NCBI GenBank assembly: GCA_964487255.1
Contig: CAZAQV010000008.1
Coordinates: 171,983 to 235,982 of the forward strand
Origin: CAZAQV01 sp964487255
GTDB taxonomy: Bacteria > Myxococcota_A > Polyangia > Polyangiales > CAZAQV01
Direction: 5' to 3'
Length of the DNA stretch: 64,000 nt
Below the pieces are notes generated by a model. The model was not told the origin of the DNA. It did not search any database and saw nothing but the letters and a program-made list of their open reading frames with translations. Below, piece after piece: positions 8,448 to 16,319 of the stretch (the first letter of the stretch is position 1; each line of letters opens with the position of its first letter). The translations under genes were made by a program, and so were the position numbers.

Positions 8448-10330
8448 CGCTTCATTCGTTCGCGCTGTTCGTTTGGGGCGTGACGCTTACAGGCGCTGTG
8501 TTCGGACGAGTCAGGTGGTGCGGCCCAACGGACCTCGATGCAGTCATTGGGGTTGTAGGCCATCTCGAGTTCACCCGCTCGCTGCACGATCTGCCACAGC
8601 GTGAGCCGTTGCTCCTTTCCATCACTACGTGTGTAGGAAATGCTCCGCTTTTCTAGCTCCTTGCGCAGGAATCCGCCGAGGTCGCTGACGACCTCCTTCA
8701 GCTTTTCCTGCTGCACGCCGAAGCGCGCAGGGTGCCTGCGAACTCGATCAATAAACCCCGTGACGGTGTCGAGCGAGATGAGTAGGCGCATGTCACGTGA
8801 AGGACTTGAGTAGTCTTCCCATGGGCCTGTCGTCTCGAAGACGGCGTGCCCGTGCGGCATGTCGATGGTGCCGTGTTCCTGGACATAGTCTTCGCCGTTC
8901 TGAACAGCCGTGACGCGGCGCTGCACGGACTCATCGAAAGCATCGATAAGTGCCAGCAGTCTCTTCTCGGGGTTGAGTGGCTCAGGGTTGATCAAGGCAT
9001 CCATTCGGTCATAGAACTGGTCTCGCGTGATCTCATATTGTTCCAGACTAAACGAAGAGAAGCGCTGCCCGGTCTGCAGCGCCCCATTGTCGAGCGATTT
9101 GAGCTTCCCACGCTCTTCGGTGATGGGGCGAAAGTGTTTGAAACCGGCGCCAACGTGTGTCGTGTCCGGGTCGAAGAGAAACGATCCTCGCCAGAAGCGG
9201 CGCCGTCCCACCGTCCCATCCGGTTGAGCTTCGGCAGCCATCAGAACGCCACTTTCGTCGGCCTGCTGCGGTACCCATTTCGTTAGTACCATCACGTGCC
9301 CGTAAGGGTCTGCGTACACCGTGCCAGGCGACAGTGACGCGCGTTTGAGTGCAACCGGATAAAGGTCGCTCTGGTCGTCTTTGGGATGCGTGCGACCACT
9401 AGCGGAGTGAACACCCGGTCGAACAACGCGTTGCGCGAAGTGTTCGAAGGCGCCAGCATCGGAGCTTCGCTCGCGTGAGATGGTGTTGCCGCGAAGTGGG
9501 CCGCACGTCGGCGGTCTTCCGACAGCGCCCCTTGAGCACCAACGAAATCCAAAGGGCAGACCGAGTTTCCACGAGAAGTAGGCGCGCAACTGGTAGGGGA
9601 GGTCGGCGCAGTCGGGTTCGAGCGTCAGTGATTCGTCCTCGTTCTGGCCAAGGTAATCGTAGAGAAAGTTGCGGTCTTGATCGCGAACCAGATCGTGAAG
9701 GTTGGTCCAAGTCCGAGTGTCATCGACCGGATAGTCAAAGAGCGATTCAACGAAGAACGACCAGAGTGCTTCGTTCGGTTTGGACCAAGCTTGCGTATTC
9801 GCCCACACGGCCGTGTTTCCGCTACTCTTTGCCGAACCTTTGTTGCTGAGTCCAAACTGAGTGCAAGCGAGTACGTTGCCGTCTTTTCCCAAGGCAACCG
9901 TCAAGTGCTCAGCGCCAGGTGAATCGATTACAACCATCTTGGCGTGCGGTGGACCACCCAAGGTAAGCGTCGAGTCGGGCTTCACAGGCGTGCCATCGCC
10001 GCGCCAAACTTGCAGTGTGTGCTGCAATGGCTCCGAGTCGATCGTGGCGAGAACGCGTACCCGTTTGTTGATGCGCGGCACTTTCGGGGCAACGAAAAAC
10101 CGAGTCGCGCTCTTACACTCTTGACGCGTGGGCATCCGTTCGATGAGTCGGAGGGGCTTGGGCGTACGGTTGCGTTGGCTTTCGTGCAGGGCGCCACGAG
10201 TACCCGTTTTATGCGCGGAGGCTCGCGGAGGTTCTTTCGCATGTCGGGCTGGTTTTCCCGTGCCCTCTTTGGGGGCGTTACAGCCCAAAGAGGTAGCGAG
10301 GAGCGCAAGCGCGACGAGTGTCCGCATCAT
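8396..10330 (-). CDS. Large lipoprotein, possible papain-like (NlpC/P60-like) cysteine hydrolase
   Basis: About 644 residues from tandem ATG codons at 10330/10327, which give a lipoprotein signal (MRTLVALALLATSLGC). Longer starts would overlap the upstream oxidoreductase. The first 190 residues are basic, then beta-like. The central region has DCADLPYQLRAYFSWK with Cys at about 241 and YADPYGHVMVLTKW with His at about 345. This Cys-helix then His-strand order resembles NlpC/P60 and related papain-like enzymes, but the match is by eye only. The C-terminal 250 residues contain helical segments and no known motif. Anchored in the outer or inner membrane; function unknown. It overlaps the convergent M23 gene by 52 bp. 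Confidence 0.7.
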   Translation of the reverse strand: MMRTLVALALLATSLGCNAPKEGTGKPARHAKEPPRASAHKTGTRGALHESQRNRTPKPLRLIERMPTRQECKSATRFFVAPKVPRINKRVRVLATIDSEPLQHTLQVWRGDGTPVKPDSTLTLGGPPHAKMVVIDSPGAEHLTVALGKDGNVLACTQFGLSNKGSAKSSGNTAVWANTQAWSKPNEALWSFFVESLFDYPVDDTRTWTNLHDLVRDQDRNFLYDYLGQNEDESLTLEPDCADLPYQLRAYFSWKLGLPFGFRWCSRGAVGRPPTCGPLRGNTISRERSSDAGAFEHFAQRVVRPGVHSASGRTHPKDDQSDLYPVALKRASLSPGTVYADPYGHVMVLTKWVPQQADESGVLMAAEAQPDGTVGRRRFWRGSFLFDPDTTHVGAGFKHFRPITEERGKLKSLDNGALQTGQRFSSFSLEQYEITRDQFYDRMDALINPEPLNPEKRLLALIDAFDESVQRRVTAVQNGEDYVQEHGTIDMPHGHAVFETTGPWEDYSSPSRDMRLLISLDTVTGFIDRVRRHPARFGVQQEKLKEVVSDLGGFLRKELEKRSISYTRSDGKEQRLTLWQIVQRAGELEMAYNPNDCIEVRWAAPPDSSEHSACKRHAPNEQRERMKRYRVWFKGRTRPARGTE

Positions 10331-10374
10331 GAGGACCCTAACGCGCCGGAATCGAAGCGGCCAGTTGTTGACTG

Positions 10375-11904
10375 TCAGCTCAAGTCTTTGGCGACCAAGT
10401 TCGCGGCGACGAAACCAGAAGCGCCGATCACCGAACCACCCGGGTGGCAACCTGCACTGCAAGCATAAAGTCCATTTAGCGGGAGGCGGAACGGGACACG
10501 CTCGTCGAAGCCGTAGCTGTTGTCGAGGTGGTGAATATGCCCTCGGTGAATGCCGAAGTGCTCTTCGATCTTAGGTGGTGTGAGGACAAACGTATCCACG
10601 ACGGAACTACTCGTGCCGGGCGCAAACCGGTCGACGATTGAAAACAGGTGCTCGACGTAGCGACTTTCCTCGGTTGCCCAGTCCGAGTCTTCAAGCGTGT
10701 ATGGCACCCACTGCACGAATAGCGCTGCGGTGTGCCGGCCGACCTCGTCTTGGAGAGAGGGATCGACCGTGCTGTGGATGTACCATTCGATGGTCGGAAA
10801 CTCGGGTAGCTTGCCCGCACGAACGTCGAGCAGGGCGCGTTTGACGTCTTCGATCACCGTCTCCTCGGGCGGCAACAAGTGAATCGTTCCTTGGTATTGC
10901 CCCTGGTCGCCCGTCAGGCACGAAAACTGCGGCAAGCGATCGAGACAGAAGTTCACCTTCATGGTTGTGCCGTTGCGCTTCTTTGATTGCAGTTTCTGTA
11001 CAAAGTCGCTGGGCAAATCGATAAGTTCAAGCATGCTGAAGGGGTCGCTGCCAACTACGACAGCGCGTGCGCGCACTTCCCGGCCGTCTTGCAGGTGAAC
11101 GCGATCGACGGTTTCGCCTGTTCCCTCGATTCGGCTTACGGCGGTATGTGTGAAGATCTTCGCGCCCGCGGCTTGGGCAGCGGCGGCAAAGCGTGTGGTG
11201 ACAACGCCCATGCCGCCCTTACACACCATCCAGGTTCCGGCCGCGCCGGGCAATCGACACATGTTGTGAAGGAGGAAGTTCATTCCGGAACCAGGCGTAT
11301 CCCACCCGCCATCGAGTCCGGTGAAACCGTCGGTGACCGCGTACATCGCTTTGAGCAAATCGCTCCTAAACTCGAAGCGTTCAAGATAGTCGCCGACGGT
11401 TCCCCGGCACAGGTTGATAAAGGTTTCGCGTAGCGCTGGGCGCACGAACGCTTCCGCAGTCTCCTCGATGCTGCGTGGGGGTTGGAGCCAACTCGGAGCG
11501 ACGTCTTCGCGAAGTTGTGCGATTTCCTCTTGAAGGCCTTGGTTTGCCTGCCAATCTTGAGCGGTAAAGAACTTTTCAAACTGAGCGCGCGTTGCATCTT
11601 CGTCGGAACCGAAGAGTAGGTAGCGGCCGTCCACGGTTGGTAAGAAGTAATGCGGATCGCGGCGAAGTAGCGGTAGCGACACGTCCATTTCTTTGAGCAC
11701 CTCCGGCGGCATAGGGCCGAGAAGGTAGGCCCCAGTTGAAGCGCCGACACTCGGCGCTTTCGCAAAAGGGTACTCGGTCTTGGCGGCCCCACCGATTTGG
11801 CTACGCGACTCAAACACGCCCACCGAAAGGCCCCGACGAGCGAGCAGTGTCGCTGTGACAAGTGCGTTGTGTCCGGCCCCGATTATCACCACATCGAAGT
11901 TCAT
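10375..11904 (-). CDS. FAD-dependent oxidoreductase, phytoene desaturase/PYROXD2-like
   Basis: 509 residues. The N-terminus is a Rossmann dinucleotide-binding motif, VVIIGAGHNALVTATLLARRG, with the acidic end of beta2 in VGVFESR and the GG motif in QIGGAAKTEY. The second FAD contact region is near the C-terminus: CSAGCHPGGSVIGASGFVAA, the typical closing motif of the phytoene desaturase/amine oxidase superfamily. Substrate cannot be told: carotenoid desaturases, isomerases and the PYROXD2 group share this fold, and no other carotenoid gene is nearby. It is upstream of, and on the same strand as, the large lipoprotein (44 bp gap), and divergent from the channel gene. Confidence 0.88.
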   Translation of the reverse strand: MNFDVVIIGAGHNALVTATLLARRGLSVGVFESRSQIGGAAKTEYPFAKAPSVGASTGAYLLGPMPPEVLKEMDVSLPLLRRDPHYFLPTVDGRYLLFGSDEDATRAQFEKFFTAQDWQANQGLQEEIAQLREDVAPSWLQPPRSIEETAEAFVRPALRETFINLCRGTVGDYLERFEFRSDLLKAMYAVTDGFTGLDGGWDTPGSGMNFLLHNMCRLPGAAGTWMVCKGGMGVVTTRFAAAAQAAGAKIFTHTAVSRIEGTGETVDRVHLQDGREVRARAVVVGSDPFSMLELIDLPSDFVQKLQSKKRNGTTMKVNFCLDRLPQFSCLTGDQGQYQGTIHLLPPEETVIEDVKRALLDVRAGKLPEFPTIEWYIHSTVDPSLQDEVGRHTAALFVQWVPYTLEDSDWATEESRYVEHLFSIVDRFAPGTSSSVVDTFVLTPPKIEEHFGIHRGHIHHLDNSYGFDERVPFRLPLNGLYACSAGCHPGGSVIGASGFVAANLVAKDLS

Positions 11905-12007
11905 GCGTCCGAGTTAACCCGAAACGGGCAGGGAAGACTAGAGCACATCTCAAAAGTGCGAGCAGTCATCGAGTCTACCCAGCGCTTCTGCTATAGATCG
12001 CTCCGCG

Positions 12008-14497
12008 ATGGAGCAGATACTGGGAGGCCGTGCGGTAAACTGGCTTTTGGCAGCCATCGTCGTGATCTCGGTTCTGCCGATACCCGGCATCGAGGACTTC
12101 TGGCCTTTTTTTGCAGGTGTGTTCCTTGTCGATATCAGTATCCGCATCTGGGTTGCACGAAGACGTAGCGGTTTCTCAAGATCTCAGCTGTGGTTTCTCG
12201 CGATCGACACCGCCGCGCTGCTGAGCTTCTTACCGTTCGAGAAGTGGTTGGGGGTCGGTCACACCGTCCTGATTGTGATGCGGTTGACTCGCCTTCTCGT
12301 CTTGGTGCGCTTCGTGCGTGGGGTGGCCGTCGACGTGTACCATGTCATTACGCGGCGTGCGCAGCTGCAGCAGTTTGCGTTGGTGACAGCCGCAGTTCTC
12401 TTCCTAGCTTTTCTGAGTGCGGTGCTGCTCGCGCAACTAGACATCGACCACGACTACGCGGTTGCGGAGCCGTCGTTCTGGGACCGAATGTGGTGGTCGT
12501 TTCGCCAGCTTGAAGACCCGGGCAACTTGGTGGAGAACCTTCGCGTCAATCCGTTGATTGCGATGCTCTCGTTAGCCCTGACCATCACGGGCGTCTTCAT
12601 CATCTCATTCGTGATCGGTTTGGGTACCAACATCGTTGCACAAGTGGTGGAGGCTGAGCGCCGTCGTCCAGTGGACTATCAGGGGCACTCGCTTGTGGTC
12701 GGACCGATCCCAGAGAACGAGAGCCTCGTGCGCGAGTTCGTCCGAATCTATGCGAAGAACGGTCGGTATCGTCGTTTTCCCGTGCGCGAGATGTGGGCGT
12801 GGCTCATGGAGCGCGGTCGAGGTCCGCGAAGGTTCTCCAAGCCGCGAATGGTCCTGCTCGGCGCAGAAGATGATGTGCCAGCCTACGTCTTCGACGCCGA
12901 GCTTCGCGGTGTCATCTATCGTTCGGGCGATGCGTCACACCAGGAGGACCTCAATCTAGTCGCTGCAGAAGACGTGAAGCGAGCAATTTTTCTGGCTCAG
13001 CGCGGTGCTGGCTACGATACCGATGCGGTAACCGTTGCGGCACTGGGCGCTTTTCGCCGCCGCAATAAGCTTGCGCACGCATTCGTGGAGGTCGTGGAAA
13101 GTGACAACCGCCGAATTGTTTCGACCGTGGGCGGCGAGGGCACGTTTGCGCTCGATGTATCCCACTTTTTCGGTCTGTTTTTGTGCCATCACCTCGTCAC
13201 TCCGGGGGCCGAGCCACTGTACCGGACACTGCTGTCGTGCGAAGGGAGCGAGTTTTACACGCATATTTACGTCGACGATGACGAGCGAGAGCTTCTGTCA
13301 CGCAAAGCGGGGCGAGAGGTTTCCTTTGTCGACCTCGCGCGAGAGGTTTATCGGCGCCACCATGTCCTGCTCACCGGGGTGTTTGTCGGGGGACAACCTT
13401 GCCCGCGCACATCGAATCTTCTGGTGCCGCTCACAAAGTTGAGTCCTTGGATCAATCCGGTGGCCGATGACCCGAATGTCGTGATCAAGATTTCCGATAC
13501 TGGCGGGATGATTGGAATCGCTTCGACCTACGGGCCCATGCGCGAGGCATCGCGAGACGCACTCGCTCGGCTTGAAAAGACACCCGAGTCACCCGATGCA
13601 AACGAGGGCGTCTCAACGTGGGCCAAGCGTCTTTATTTCAACGCGCAGCCGGTCAAGCGCGTTGTCATCGTCGGTTTTTCTCCCGCGCTTGCATCGCTGG
13701 TTAAGGGACTCTGTCGCTTCGTTCCCAACGTCGAAGTGATCGCGGTTCTGAGCGCTCGCGGCGATGCACGAACTCCACTTCAGCAACGACTTGAGCTTTT
13801 GCAGCTACGAGAAGGTATGCGGCTTGTGCCTGGGGAGCGCGTGCAGCTTGACCGAGGAGGTCACGCAACGGTTTACACCCACCAAGCGCCGGACTTGGCG
13901 CATTTTGCGATTCGCTGTCTGGCCAATCACGGTGCAGTGGATGCGGCGGTCTTTTTGGGTGACCCGGAGTCGGTCGATACCGATGCTCGGACGATGCTCC
14001 GCGCTTTGCGGTTTGCAGAAGCGCTGCGTGACGGAGAAGTGCCGCGCCACGAGTCGCTCCGGGTAATTGCGGAAATCGACTCCGATGCTGTCAGCGCTGC
14101 GCTTGAGGCGCGTTTCGTCGGCACCCAATGCGGTTTCGACAGCGACGGTGACGTCGAACTCACGTTGCTCGGTACACAGCGCCTCCGAAATTACTTCCTT
14201 GTCCATAGTGCTTTTGTACCCGGCGTCACGGATATCTATGAGCGCATGTTGGACGAGCAGGGGCAAGAGATTGTTCGGCTGGATATTGCGGAGGGCGACA
14301 GCGTTGGTACGAGCGTGGGCTTCTGCGATCTCATGACGTCGCTCAGCGAACTTGGCGTGCTGCCGGTCGCCTTGGAGCTATCGACCGGGGAGGTGTTGCT
14401 CAACCCGCCGGTCAACCGACGCTTTTCGCTCGATGAGATAAGCGCTCTTTTCGTTATCGCAGACAGCGCCAAGCTCGAAGAGCGCTTTGCGAGATGA
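12008..14497 (+). CDS. CASTOR/POLLUX-like ion channel with RCK domains
   Basis: 829 residues. The first 220 form about six membrane segments: S1 (NWLLAAIVVISVLPI), S2-S3, an Arg-bearing S4-like helix (VMRLTRLLVLVRFVRG), S5 (LVTAAVLFLAFLSAVLLAQ), then a pore region FRQLEDPGNLVENLRVNP and S6 (LTITGVFIISFVIGLGTN). The filter is not the potassium-channel TVGYG but a D-P-G-N motif, which fits the CASTOR/POLLUX family of plants and their bacterial relatives. The remaining 600 residues are two RCK/TrkA-N-like Rossmann units (HSLVVGPIP at about 227; VVIVGFSPALASLVKG at about 555). Predicted cytoplasmic-ring gated cation channel in the inner membrane. Ligand and ion selectivity are unknown. Confidence 0.85.
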   Translation: MEQILGGRAVNWLLAAIVVISVLPIPGIEDFWPFFAGVFLVDISIRIWVARRRSGFSRSQLWFLAIDTAALLSFLPFEKWLGVGHTVLIVMRLTRLLVLVRFVRGVAVDVYHVITRRAQLQQFALVTAAVLFLAFLSAVLLAQLDIDHDYAVAEPSFWDRMWWSFRQLEDPGNLVENLRVNPLIAMLSLALTITGVFIISFVIGLGTNIVAQVVEAERRRPVDYQGHSLVVGPIPENESLVREFVRIYAKNGRYRRFPVREMWAWLMERGRGPRRFSKPRMVLLGAEDDVPAYVFDAELRGVIYRSGDASHQEDLNLVAAEDVKRAIFLAQRGAGYDTDAVTVAALGAFRRRNKLAHAFVEVVESDNRRIVSTVGGEGTFALDVSHFFGLFLCHHLVTPGAEPLYRTLLSCEGSEFYTHIYVDDDERELLSRKAGREVSFVDLAREVYRRHHVLLTGVFVGGQPCPRTSNLLVPLTKLSPWINPVADDPNVVIKISDTGGMIGIASTYGPMREASRDALARLEKTPESPDANEGVSTWAKRLYFNAQPVKRVVIVGFSPALASLVKGLCRFVPNVEVIAVLSARGDARTPLQQRLELLQLREGMRLVPGERVQLDRGGHATVYTHQAPDLAHFAIRCLANHGAVDAAVFLGDPESVDTDARTMLRALRFAEALRDGEVPRHESLRVIAEIDSDAVSAALEARFVGTQCGFDSDGDVELTLLGTQRLRNYFLVHSAFVPGVTDIYERMLDEQGQEIVRLDIAEGDSVGTSVGFCDLMTSLSELGVLPVALELSTGEVLLNPPVNRRFSLDEISALFVIADSAKLEERFAR

Positions 14498-14542
14498 CGA
14501 CGTCGACGGAGCTTCTTCATCCGAGGTTCCATTGCATCGCGA

Positions 14543-16210
14543 TTAGCAGCCGTTGTTATTCGGAGAGCAGTAGTTCTGTCCAGGGCAATCGTGACAGTAG
14601 GCGTCCGATCCGCAGCCACCGTTACGACACACGCCGTCCGAGGAGCAGTGACAGTTACAGCGGTTCTGGTAGCAGGTGTTCGAGCTTCCCGCGTAAATCG
14701 AATTGCATTGGGCATTCGAATTTGAGCAAGTGCAGTGGTACCCGCCTGTTCCGGAGTTCACGCATGATTGACCTTGCGAAGAGCAGTTGATCGTACAACC
14801 GCCGCAATAACGATTCGTGCGTAGATCTCGACATGTGCCGCTACAGCAGCGTTGCCAACTACTTGTTCCGCATGATTTTCCATTAGAGATGGTCCGCGAA
14901 CAGCTGCCTGTTTCGGTGGTTGCTTTTTTGCTGCAACTACCACTGCTGCAGAGCGGTGTATACTTCGTGCGCGTGCGTGAACCCGTAGGATCGCAGGCGT
15001 GCGAGTATTTGCAGCTCGACCAGGCACTGTAGGTGACGGTGCCACAGCTTTTTCCATTCGTTGAACGCGAACAGTTCTCGGTTTGGGTGGTCTTGACCTC
15101 GCTACAAGACCCAGCGCTACATTTCGGTGTGTACACAGCGCGCGAGCGGGTCGCGCTTTGGTCGCACACGCTTGTATAGTTGCAACTCGACCAAGTGCCA
15201 TAGCGTAGCGAGCCACAAGATTGCCCGTCCGTTGTCGCGCGGCTGCAGCTGCCGGTCTCTTTCGTGGTCTCCAGCGTGCAAGTCCCTGCACTGCATCGCG
15301 GGTTCTTTACGAGGCGCGTTCGCGTGCCATTGATGGCACATGTGCTGGAGAATTGACAGCTCGTCCAATCACCGATCTCTTTCGTGCCGCAATCGCCGTC
15401 TTGAGCGCACTGATCGCAGGTTTGTTTGGACTCGTTACAAAACTGGTCGCACGGGGAGTCGCTGTGTATAGAGCAGGATCCGTCTCCGCACTGATCCGTG
15501 CCGTTACACCAAAACCCGTCGTCGCAAGGTGCGCTGTTGTCCACGAAGGTACACGCCCCATCAACGCACGTGTTGTCCGTGCACGGGTTGTCGTCATTGC
15601 ATTCCATTCCCGTTCCGACGCACTCAAAGTTGACGCACGTGTCACCAACCGTGCATCCATTGTCGTCGGTGCACGTCTGGTCGCTGCAATCCGGGTCCTG
15701 GCAATCGGTCAAACCATCACAGTCGCCGTCCAAAAGGTCATCGCACACGACTTCGAACGGGCCACATGTTTGGTTCATCATGCCACTGTCCGCGTCATCG
15801 CAGACCGATGGGTCGCATTGCGAGCAGTCGCTCGGGCCGCGGGTCGCCACCACGGGGAGACTCACTGTGACGTTGGCGCCGGATACGGCATCAAAGGTCG
15901 TGCAACCGGCACCGACCAGTCGGCATGAGGAGTCGTATGCCCAAGCTCGAACATGACGCTGCCCAGGTGCAACATCGACGGGGATCGGCGACGCAAAATT
16001 GCGAACGACGTCACCTGTTCCCGGGTCGCTCAGCGGGTCGCAACTGTCGACGAGCTCTACGCGGACCCACGCTGTTTGCCCTACCAACGACGCGCTCTCG
16101 AACCTCAGCTCGACTTGATAACCACCGGTCTCGCTACAACTCGATACGAGTACCGATGTGATGAAGGCGAGGTGACGTATATCCCTCAGCACCCGCGTCA
16201 ACGTACCCAT
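14543..16210 (-). CDS. Cys-rich lipoprotein with TSP-like and Dickkopf/EGF-like repeats
   Basis: Start at ATG 16210 gives 555 residues with lipobox VSSC in a 27-residue signal; earlier in-frame starts lengthen the signal without reason. After a 110-residue beta domain come three Cys-rich blocks: DCDGLTDCQDPDCSDQTC and CNDDNPCTDNTCVDGAC repeats, then three to four units with WSSC-x6-C-x5-RSR-x6-C-x3-C resembling thrombospondin type 1 repeats, then a compact Cys-rich C-terminus containing CSNSNAQC and CPGQNYC. More than 70 Cys residues imply disulphide folding outside the cytoplasm. Such proteins are frequent on the surface of Myxococcota; adhesion is the likely role by analogy only. It reads toward the channel gene and converges with it. 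Confidence 0.85.
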   Translation of the reverse strand: MGTLTRVLRDIRHLAFITSVLVSSCSETGGYQVELRFESASLVGQTAWVRVELVDSCDPLSDPGTGDVVRNFASPIPVDVAPGQRHVRAWAYDSSCRLVGAGCTTFDAVSGANVTVSLPVVATRGPSDCSQCDPSVCDDADSGMMNQTCGPFEVVCDDLLDGDCDGLTDCQDPDCSDQTCTDDNGCTVGDTCVNFECVGTGMECNDDNPCTDNTCVDGACTFVDNSAPCDDGFWCNGTDQCGDGSCSIHSDSPCDQFCNESKQTCDQCAQDGDCGTKEIGDWTSCQFSSTCAINGTRTRLVKNPRCSAGTCTLETTKETGSCSRATTDGQSCGSLRYGTWSSCNYTSVCDQSATRSRAVYTPKCSAGSCSEVKTTQTENCSRSTNGKSCGTVTYSAWSSCKYSHACDPTGSRTRTKYTPLCSSGSCSKKATTETGSCSRTISNGKSCGTSSWQRCCSGTCRDLRTNRYCGGCTINCSSQGQSCVNSGTGGYHCTCSNSNAQCNSIYAGSSNTCYQNRCNCHCSSDGVCRNGGCGSDAYCHDCPGQNYCSPNNNGC

Positions 16211-16297
16211 AAGGTGATTGTACTGCGTGGACATTACTCGTCGAAGCGAACGCCAGGAATGCACCAGGTAGGACATATCCTACTTACCCAGAAGCCT

Positions 16298-16319
16298 AAA
16301 AAAAGCAGACGTGTCTGCT
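16298..16319 (-). terminator. Rho-independent terminator of the RND operon
   Basis: On the minus strand the sequence reads AGCAGAC, a two-base loop AC, GTCTGCT, then a run of seven T. The 7-bp perfect stem and U tract form a classical intrinsic terminator. It overlaps the first base of the stop codon of the RND pump gene, so it ends the three-gene efflux transcript. Confidence 0.85.

Noticed and set aside
15221..15928. Plus-strand frame of 235 codons
   Set aside because: Antisense of the Cys-rich repeat region; Val/Ala/Arg-rich translation arises from complementary Cys codons. The other strand has clear repeats.
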